From Clostridia bacterium (lineage in GTDB: Bacteria > Bacillota_A > Clostridia > Oscillospirales > CAG-272), in the NCBI GenBank assembly GCA_017529175.1, contig JAFXNX010000211.1, positions 1 through 5,053 on the forward strand: a DNA stretch of 5,053 bases. The letters are read 5' to 3'. Position numbers and translations under genes: made by a program. The notes below the pieces were generated by a model. It saw only the letters and a list, made by a program, of their open reading frames with translations. It was not told the origin of the DNA and ran no database searches. This document shows positions 1 to 4,320 of this stretch, one piece after another; within the stretch, counting starts at the first letter, position 1; every line of letters starts with the position of its first letter.

Positions 1-257
1 CTCTCTTCCGCGTATGCCGTTCGGCAGTCTTCTGCTATATCGTCCTTATCGTAATCGGTGAGGAAGAGGGAGAGAATTTCCGTTGCGCGTTCGTTGTAAC
101 CGAGCGCGCAGAGTTTCTTTATGTACTCCGGCGATATTTGCGGTATCTCCGACGGCATGTAGAGGCCGCCGTCGGGAGCAAGACCCGTCTTTATCGCTTC
201 GGCTGATTCGACATATTTTATGTTCTCGCTTATGTCGCGTGTGCTTTGATACTTCAT
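1..257 (-). CDS. thrC: Threonine synthase, N-terminal fragment
   Basis: This is the first 85 codons of a gene whose 3' end lies beyond the left edge. Threonine synthase is a cytoplasmic PLP enzyme that converts O-phosphohomoserine to threonine and phosphate, the last step of threonine biosynthesis. The translation begins MKYQSTRD and reaches the family hallmark GLAPDGGLYMPSEIP at residues 25-39, followed by the helical N-terminal region typical of the family. The PLP lysine and the catalytic core are outside the window. The ATG overlaps the stop of the upstream dipeptidase gene by 4 bases (ATGA). It is preceded by AGAAAGG seven bases upstream, so the start is well supported and coupling to the dipeptidase is likely. 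No promoter is visible directly upstream, so it is probably the distal gene of the lepB operon. Identification rests on the N-terminal motif only, but that motif is characteristic. Confidence 0.9.
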   Translation of the reverse strand, partial: MKYQSTRDISENIKYVESAEAIKTGLAPDGGLYMPSEIPQISPEYIKKLCALGYNERATEILSLFLTDYDKDDIAEDCRTAYAEE

Positions 258-1183
258 TTTATAACCTTTCTTTTTACGCCGAGATTTTTCTTGAAAAATC
301 TGTATGCATTATTGTACATAACGTCGTATATGAGCTGCTCCGGATAATTGTGACGAAGCATAATTTCGGGTATTTTCAAAATATCCGTCTGAGACGAGAA
401 TCCGTGCGGCAGTTTATCCGTTCCGTCAAAGTCCGCGCCGATGCAGACAGAGGCGGCGCCGGCTATGTTTATCAAATGTTCTATATGTGAAAACACCGTT
501 TCAGCGTTAACCTTATCGCATCCCAAATGAGGGGAGTGGAGGCAGACGCCGATCACTCCGCCGGATGAGGCGACGCGGCGCGCCTCGCACTCTTTTATAT
601 TTCTTTCGTGCGGGTGTACGGTGTATGAATCGCTGTGAGAAGCTATCACCGGTGAGCCGTAGGACGAGGCGATCTCGATCATCTGTCTTGCGGACAGCTC
701 GGATGCGTGCGATATGTCGACGATTATCCCGAGTTTCATACACTCGTCTACAACGACGCGTCCGAACTCGGTCAACCCTTCGTTTGTGTCAAACGAGCCG
801 CCGATACATGTCGTACCCGCCCAGAGCGGAGTTATGACGCGGACGCCGCGCCCGTACAGTCTATTGAGACGCGATAGGTCGCCTGCAAGTATCCTTGCAT
901 CCTCTACCGAAAGTATTGCGGTGATGCCGGAGTCGTCAAGCTGATCGCATTTAACGCACCAGCTGACGCCGCATTCAGATCTGAAATCTTCTTCAACCCT
1001 GAAAAAGTCGCCGTAGCACTCCTCGTCGGATCGTGCTCTGTCTGAAAAGACCGCAAAGACCTGCGCATATTTTTCAAAGAGGGAAACGGTGGCGGCGCTG
1101 ATATGAAGTGACGACGTTGCAAGAGTTTCGCCTCGTTTGTATAATTCAGTCACGGTATCGCAGTGAAGATCGAAATAATTCAT
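254..1183 (-). CDS. M19-family zinc dipeptidase (membrane/renal dipeptidase-like)
   Basis: A 309-residue protein of the amidohydrolase-like peptidase M19 family, whose members hydrolyse dipeptides, often with a D-residue at the C-terminal side, using a binuclear zinc site. Visible landmarks are the N-terminal FDLHCDT (His7, Asp9), SVEDA with Glu94 as the likely bridging ligand, DISHAS (His159), ASHSDS (His183), Arg194 in HERN, IGADFDG (Asp251), and the C-terminal NNAYRFFKK, which corresponds to the family's GxNxLRVF-like end. The length fits the shorter bacterial members. There is no signal peptide, so it should be cytoplasmic. At the place where renal dipeptidase has a substrate-contacting histidine (His152), this protein seems to read TPLW (Trp121). 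The ATG overlaps the yraN stop by 4 bases, and GGAGG lies six bases upstream, inside the last codons of yraN. The family call is solid; the physiological substrate is unknown. A role in peptide nutrient or peptidoglycan peptide turnover is inference. Confidence 0.93.
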   Translation of the reverse strand: MNYFDLHCDTVTELYKRGETLATSSLHISAATVSLFEKYAQVFAVFSDRARSDEECYGDFFRVEEDFRSECGVSWCVKCDQLDDSGITAILSVEDARILAGDLSRLNRLYGRGVRVITPLWAGTTCIGGSFDTNEGLTEFGRVVVDECMKLGIIVDISHASELSARQMIEIASSYGSPVIASHSDSYTVHPHERNIKECEARRVASSGGVIGVCLHSPHLGCDKVNAETVFSHIEHLINIAGAASVCIGADFDGTDKLPHGFSSQTDILKIPEIMLRHNYPEQLIYDVMYNNAYRFFKKNLGVKRKVIK

Positions 1184-1590
1184 ATCTTTCCTCCGATGGC
1201 ATTTTCAAAATGCTTTATTTCGGCTGCCTTCAGTTTTTCGCCTTTTCGTGTAAAATACACTTCAATTATGTCGATCCGTTTCAAATATGAAGCGAATTTT
1301 GAAGAATTGTCGCGGCAGAACTTTACGGCTCCTCTTATAAGATATGAAGACTTTTCGGTATTGACAGCGTCGGCGGGACGTGACAAGTATTCTTTCCCGT
1401 CCTCATACACGCGGCTTTTTACTTCAACGAATACAAGAGTATCGTCTTTCAGCGCTATGATGTCGATCTCCGATCTTCCGGCGTGAACGTTATTTGCGAC
1501 TATCTTGTATTTTCTTTTTTTCAAAAATGCAGCGGCAAGACGTTCTCCGAGCTCTCCGACGTATTTTTTGTCATTCGGATCAGATCTCAT
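1180..1590 (-). CDS. yraN: YraN/UPF0102 family nuclease-fold protein
   Basis: A 136-residue cytoplasmic protein of the UPF0102 (YraN) family, which has a restriction-endonuclease-like fold and is of uncertain function. A DNA-repair or recombination-related nuclease role is often suggested because the gene commonly sits next to rnhB. Landmarks are GELGERLAAAFL (residues 12-23), SEIDIIA (40-46; the family usually has GEIDLI), FVEVKSR (54-60), PADAVNTEK (72-80) and RIDIIEV (105-111). Asp43, Glu56 and Lys58 form the expected D-ExK nuclease-type motif, so the active site looks intact. The gene overlaps the end of rnhB by 11 bases and the start of the dipeptidase gene by 4. No Shine-Dalgarno sequence lies at a normal distance before the ATG, and an in-frame stop occurs three codons further upstream. 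This start is therefore effectively fixed, and translation probably depends on ribosomes finishing rnhB. Confidence 0.92.
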   Translation of the reverse strand: MRSDPNDKKYVGELGERLAAAFLKKRKYKIVANNVHAGRSEIDIIALKDDTLVFVEVKSRVYEDGKEYLSRPADAVNTEKSSYLIRGAVKFCRDNSSKFASYLKRIDIIEVYFTRKGEKLKAAEIKHFENAIGGKI

Positions 1591-2224
1591 CGCAGTTATT
1601 CAAATACTCTTCGATCTCTTCTTTTCTCGTATCAAGAAAAGAGAGGAAGGAGACTCTGTGTTCAGGGCACGCGCCGTATTTGTATACGCGGGCCATATGG
1701 TCTTTGGTGGGATATCCTTTGTGTTTCGCAAAGTTGTACTGCGGATAGATCTTGTCGAGCGCAAGGCACATTCTGTCCCTCGTCACTTTGGCAAGAACTG
1801 ACGCGGCGGCGATCGACTGTGACTTTGCGTCGCCCTTTACAACGGCGACTGCCGGGATATCGAATCCGCGCGCTCTGTTTCCGTCGACGAGTATCAGATC
1901 GGGTGCGACCGACATTTTCGTGACCGCGCGCCTCATAGCGAGAAGGGAGGCATTAAGTATATTTATTTCGTCTATTTCCGACGGTTTTGAAAGCGCGATA
2001 CCGTACGCAAGACAGTTCTCGATTATTATATCGTATAGTTTCTCTCGCCGCTTTTCGGTCAGTATTTTTGAGTCGTCGAGTCCCTCTATGATGACGCCGG
2101 GTTTAATAATACACGACGCCGCGACAACAGGGCCCGAAAGAGGGCCTCTTCCTGCTTCGTCGGTACCGCAGACATATTTGATACCGCCATTCTTGTATGA
2201 ATCGTCAAACGTGTAATCAAGCAT
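1580..2224 (-). CDS. rnhB: Ribonuclease HII
   Basis: Cleaves the RNA strand of RNA-DNA hybrids and nicks 5' of single ribonucleotides in DNA, with Mg or Mn; cytoplasmic. Counting from the ATG at 2224 (214 residues), the catalytic set is Asp22-Glu23 in GTDEAGRGPLSGPV, Asp114 in LILVDG and Asp132 in VVKGDA. These spacings (92 and 110 from the first Asp) match E. coli RNase HII (Asp16, Asp108, Asp126). SIAAASVLAKVTRDR (137-151) and HKGYPTKDH (168-176) are further family blocks. The ATG lies 4 bases after the rbgA stop, with a weak GGAA seven bases before it. An alternative in-frame TTG at 2245 would add seven residues (221 in all), overlap rbgA by 17 bases, and has a better AGGAAGGA six bases upstream. 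I prefer the ATG but cannot exclude the TTG. The 3' end overlaps yraN by 11 bases, a neighbour it keeps in many bacteria. Confidence 0.96.
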   Translation of the reverse strand: MLDYTFDDSYKNGGIKYVCGTDEAGRGPLSGPVVAASCIIKPGVIIEGLDDSKILTEKRREKLYDIIIENCLAYGIALSKPSEIDEINILNASLLAMRRAVTKMSVAPDLILVDGNRARGFDIPAVAVVKGDAKSQSIAAASVLAKVTRDRMCLALDKIYPQYNFAKHKGYPTKDHMARVYKYGACPEHRVSFLSFLDTRKEEIEEYLNNCDEI

Positions 2225-2228
2225 ATTA

Positions 2229-3089
2229 TTATTCCGGTCTCTCAAGGGAGATCCTTCCTATTTTACAGCCTCTGAACTCGTCCAGCAGCATTATCGCGCA
2301 GCGCTCGGTATTCACGTCGCCTCCGGATATAAGATAACCGCGGCGTCTTGCCACCGATTCCATTATTTCATATCCGCTCTTTCCGTCGAGCGCATCCGGC
2401 GCAAGCTTGTACCGCTCCGTAAACGCGGCTGGATAAAGTTTTGAGAGTCTTGAGCAAAGTATGGCGCCGAGTTCTTCAACGTCGAGGATTGTATCTTTGA
2501 TAGCTCCGGTCAGCGCAAGGTTCTCTCCGGTAAGTCGGTCTTCAAATTTCGGCCAAAGAACGCCGGGCATATCGAGAAGATCGAATCCGAGAGAAGTTGC
2601 GATCCACTGTTTATTGAGAGTAACGCCGGGTCTGTCTTCCACTTTCGCTTTTTTAGTCTTTGAAAGGCGGTTTACAAGAGAGGACTTTCCGACGTTCGGG
2701 ATACCGACGATCATAGCATGAAGACTTCTTCCCGACATCCCGCGGCTTTCGTTTCTCTGTATCTTATCTGCAAGGATCCTTTTTACTTCCGTGTCGATCT
2801 TCGAAATGTTTGCGCCTGTCACGCAGTCGACGTCAAGCGCGCCGCCGCACTTTGAAAAGTGTTTTACCCAAAGGGAAGTGACGGCGGGATCAGCGAGCGA
2901 TGATTTATTGAGCAGAATCAAGATAGGTTTATCTCCGACAAGGGAAGCGATCTCGGGATTCCGAGAGCTCGCGGGGATCCTCGCGTCAAGCAGTTCTATC
3001 ACGATGTCCGCATACTTCAGGTTTTCTTTAATAAGGCGCCGGGTCTTCGCCATGTGACCCGGGAACCATTGAATTACTTGTGACGGCAT
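2229..3089 (-). CDS. rbgA: Ribosome biogenesis GTPase RbgA/YlqF
   Basis: A 286-residue circularly permuted GTPase that in B. subtilis acts late in 50S subunit assembly. The G motifs come in the permuted order: G4-like LLNKSS (residues 59-64), G5-like VTGANIS (90-96), G1 P-loop GIPNVGKSS (129-137), G2 PGVT (154-157), G3 DMPG (173-176). The N-terminal QWFPGHMAK (7-15) carries His12, equivalent to the catalytic His9 of B. subtilis RbgA. A C-terminal helical domain (about 190-286) corresponds to the 50S-binding part. The ATG is one base after the lepB stop and lacks a clear Shine-Dalgarno sequence, so coupling to lepB is likely. Oddity: the guanine-specificity motif NKxD reads NKSS (Asn61-Lys62-Ser63-Ser64), with an Asp only at residue 67. 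All other motifs look intact, so this is not a decayed gene. Family assignment is firm; GTP selectivity is the open point. Confidence 0.96.
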   Translation of the reverse strand: MPSQVIQWFPGHMAKTRRLIKENLKYADIVIELLDARIPASSRNPEIASLVGDKPILILLNKSSLADPAVTSLWVKHFSKCGGALDVDCVTGANISKIDTEVKRILADKIQRNESRGMSGRSLHAMIVGIPNVGKSSLVNRLSKTKKAKVEDRPGVTLNKQWIATSLGFDLLDMPGVLWPKFEDRLTGENLALTGAIKDTILDVEELGAILCSRLSKLYPAAFTERYKLAPDALDGKSGYEIMESVARRRGYLISGGDVNTERCAIMLLDEFRGCKIGRISLERPE

Positions 3090-3090
3090 A

Positions 3091-3669
3091 TTATTTCACA
3101 GGATTCTCAAGATACGTGAAAGTATCGAAGGGAAGTACACGTAAAAATGCTTTGCCGATGATACAACGCTCATCGACCGCTCCGAAAACTCTGCTGTCGC
3201 CCGATGCGTTTCTGTTGTCGCCCATAACGAACACCTGATGTTCTCCTACGGTCGTCGGCACAAGATTCGTACTGTCGCGCATCGGCTCTTTGATATAATC
3301 CTCTGTGATAAGTTCGCCGTTCAGATACAGCGCGCCTCCGCTTATCTCTACAGTATCCCCCGCGACCGCTATCACTCTCTTTACAAGCGGCTCGCTGTAG
3401 ATACCCTGATTAGACGGATCGTTTACGACGACGATATCTCCGCGTTCGGGAGTATACAGAAAATCTCTGACAAGCAGATACTGTCCGTCGAGAAGAGTAT
3501 TCTCCATGGATTCTCCGTCAACGATCGTCATCCTCACGATAAGCGAGAAAATGACGACGATACACGCCGTGCATATAACGAATATTTCAATAATATCGAA
3601 CAGATCGCAGATAGGATTTGTTTTTTCTTTTTTCTTGTTTTTTCTAATAACCGCTTTTTTCTTTAACAT
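3091..3669 (-). CDS. lepB: Signal peptidase I
   Basis: A 192-residue membrane-anchored type I signal peptidase that removes signal peptides from secreted proteins on the outer face of the cytoplasmic membrane. It starts with a very basic cytoplasmic stretch (about 1-17, rich in Lys). One membrane helix follows at about 24-46 (FDIIEIFVICTACIVVIFSL), then the catalytic domain. Box B is DGESMENTL with the nucleophile Ser54; box C is RGDIVVV (76-82); box D is VKRVIAVAGD with general base Lys97; box E is GDNRNASGDSR (150-160). The Ser/Lys dyad is complete, and one N-terminal helix is the usual Gram-positive pattern. AAGGA lies nine bases before the ATG. It is the first gene of the minus-strand operon and has its own promoter 32 bases upstream. 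It ends one base before rbgA. In many Firmicutes rplS precedes this block; here the upstream neighbour is the divergent rpsT. Confidence 0.97.
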   Translation of the reverse strand: MLKKKAVIRKNKKKEKTNPICDLFDIIEIFVICTACIVVIFSLIVRMTIVDGESMENTLLDGQYLLVRDFLYTPERGDIVVVNDPSNQGIYSEPLVKRVIAVAGDTVEISGGALYLNGELITEDYIKEPMRDSTNLVPTTVGEHQVFVMGDNRNASGDSRVFGAVDERCIIGKAFLRVLPFDTFTYLENPVK

Positions 3670-3700
3670 AGTCGATCGTCCTTATATAAATTTTCAGTAT

Positions 3701-3729
3701 AGTATATCATAAATAATTAATAATATCAA
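3701..3729 (-). promoter_or_regulatory. Promoter of the lepB operon (vegetative sigma type)
   Basis: On the minus strand the -35 box TTGATA (3729-3724) is followed by a 17-base spacer and the -10 box TATACT (3706-3701). A TG one base upstream of the -10 box makes it an extended -10. Transcription would begin near 3694, giving an untranslated leader of about 25 bases that contains the lepB AAGGA ribosome site. No other credible promoter was seen before thrC, so this one may serve all six genes. Confidence 0.72.
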
Positions 3730-3790
3730 TATTATACTTTCAAATTCATCGTATATTTACATAGTTTTACGATTGTTTGAGAGGTAATAT

Positions 3791-3820
3791 CAAAAATTAT
3801 ATATTTTTTTAAAAAAATAC
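3791..3820 (+). promoter_or_regulatory. A/T-tract palindrome, possible UP element of rpsT
   Basis: An AT-only stretch directly upstream of the rpsT -35 box, with seven T followed by seven A at the centre of a perfect 18-base palindrome (3802-3819). Its position and composition (A-tract, T-tract, A-tract) fit an UP element bound by the alpha-subunit C-terminal domains of RNA polymerase, as is common at strong ribosomal promoters. A bend or a protein site is an alternative. The function is inferred from position only. Confidence 0.45.
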
Positions 3821-3849
3821 TTGCAATTCCGGATCTACTGTGCTATAGT
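3821..3849 (+). promoter_or_regulatory. Promoter of rpsT (vegetative sigma type, extended -10)
   Basis: TTGCAA (3821-3826), a 17-base spacer and TATAGT (3844-3849) form a near-consensus promoter. TG at 3841-3842 provides an extended -10. Transcription should start around 3855-3858, leaving a leader of about 75 bases before the rpsT ATG. The A/T-rich block immediately upstream should strengthen it. This agrees with the high expression expected for a ribosomal protein gene. Confidence 0.75.
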
Positions 3850-3855
3850 ATAGGA

Positions 3856-3930
3856 GTATGTGAAATGGCGTTTCAACGCACCCTCTCAGGCGTTGCGCGC
3901 ATTCTTATCATTGTTTAAGGAGGGAATTTT
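3856..3930 (+). promoter_or_regulatory. Structured 5' leader of rpsT
   Basis: The leader between the predicted start of transcription and the rpsT ATG contains a perfect 6-bp stem, CAACGC (3874-3879) with GCGTTG (3890-3895), around a 10-base loop ACCCTCTCAG. The loop bases CCCTCT (3881-3886) can pair with GGAGGG (3919-3924) of the Shine-Dalgarno sequence: five Watson-Crick pairs plus one G-U. An alternative hairpin, TGAAA (3861-3865) with TTTCA (3871-3875), shares two bases with the first stem and would compete with it. S20 represses its own translation in E. coli, so leader-based feedback here is plausible, but that is inference. The Shine-Dalgarno itself (AAGGAGGG, 3917-3924) is near perfect and six bases from the ATG. 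Confidence 0.4.
3865..3918 (+). other. Possible 17-codon upstream ORF in the rpsT leader
   Basis: ATG at 3865 opens a short frame, MAFQRTLSGVARILIIV, that ends with TAA at 3916-3918; the last two stop bases are the first two of the rpsT Shine-Dalgarno sequence. AGGAG lies eight bases before this ATG (3852-3856), an ideal distance. However, the predicted transcription start is near 3856, so the AGGAG may not be in the mRNA. No similarity to a known peptide is recognised. The frame may be chance; its stop position would suit translational coupling or leader control. Confidence 0.18.
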
Positions 3931-4191
3931 ATGCCGAACATTAAGTCAGCTAAAAAGCGTGTAAAAGTTACCGCCACCAAGACTCTCAACAACAAGATAT
4001 TTAAATCTCAGTATCGTACGATCGTTAAAAAATTCTACGCTGCTGTAGAGTCCGGCGATAAGAAGCAGGCGGAAGTTCTTTACAAAGCCGCTGTCAAGAA
4101 AGTTGACCACGCGGTTGTGCGTCACATCATGCACAAGAACGCAGCTGCACACAAAAAGAGCCAGTTCACTTTGGCGCTTAACAGAATGTAA
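3931..4191 (+). CDS. rpsT: 30S ribosomal protein S20
   Basis: An 86-residue, very basic protein of the normal S20 length. S20 binds 16S rRNA early in 30S assembly as a three-helix bundle. The sequence starts MPNIKSAKKRVKVTATKTLNNK, the typical S20 N-terminus, and continues with YRTIVKKFYAAVESGDKKQAE and the conserved C-terminal region with HKNAAAHKKSQF (residues 68-79). The start is fixed by an excellent Shine-Dalgarno sequence (AAGGAGGG) six bases upstream and by the conserved first residues. It is transcribed alone, between its own promoter and a strong terminator, and diverges from the lepB operon. The codons seen, with many AAG, GTT and GCT, are what a highly expressed gene would use. Nothing in the protein itself is unusual. 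Confidence 0.98.
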   Translation: MPNIKSAKKRVKVTATKTLNNKIFKSQYRTIVKKFYAAVESGDKKQAEVLYKAAVKKVDHAVVRHIMHKNAAAHKKSQFTLALNRM

Positions 4192-4211
4192 TCATTCAAA
4201 AATTGCAAACG

Positions 4212-4247
4212 GCCTTCGCCATGCTCCGGCGAAGGCTTTTTGTTTTT
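4212..4247 (+). terminator. Intrinsic terminator after rpsT
   Basis: A perfect 9-bp stem, GCCTTCGCC (4212-4220) with GGCGAAGGC (4228-4236), around a 7-base loop is followed directly by TTTTTGTTTTT (4237-4247). It begins 20 bases after the rpsT stop and should end the single-gene rpsT transcript, so the deacetylase gene downstream needs its own promoter. Confidence 0.93.
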
Positions 4248-4320
4248 GTTAATTTCGGCATATAATTCAAGTTTGAAAGTGCGCGTTTATGGAAAAATAA
4301 TCGTTGAAAGGAGGGTCGAT

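Noticed and set aside
83..490. A 135-codon plus-strand frame, and other plus-strand frames across 565-3057.
   Set aside because: They lie antisense to clearly recognised genes, have arginine/serine-rich or otherwise nonsensical translations with no family motifs, and follow from the codon bias of the minus-strand genes.
3731..3736. A second minus-strand -10 box TATAAT upstream of the lepB promoter.
   Set aside because: No acceptable -35 box occurs 16-18 bases upstream, and the region is so AT-rich that such hexamers are expected by chance.
3858..3863. An ATGTGA start-stop (one-codon frame) in the rpsT leader.
   Set aside because: It would lie within a few bases of the predicted transcript start with no ribosome site; probably coincidental.
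4240..4301. A vegetative promoter for the deacetylase gene: TTGTTT with TATAAT (4261-4266), or TTGAAA (4273-4278) with AATAAT (4296-4301).
   Set aside because: The first has only a 15-base spacer and lies in the terminator T-tract; the second would start transcription on top of the ribosome site. Neither is convincing enough to annotate.
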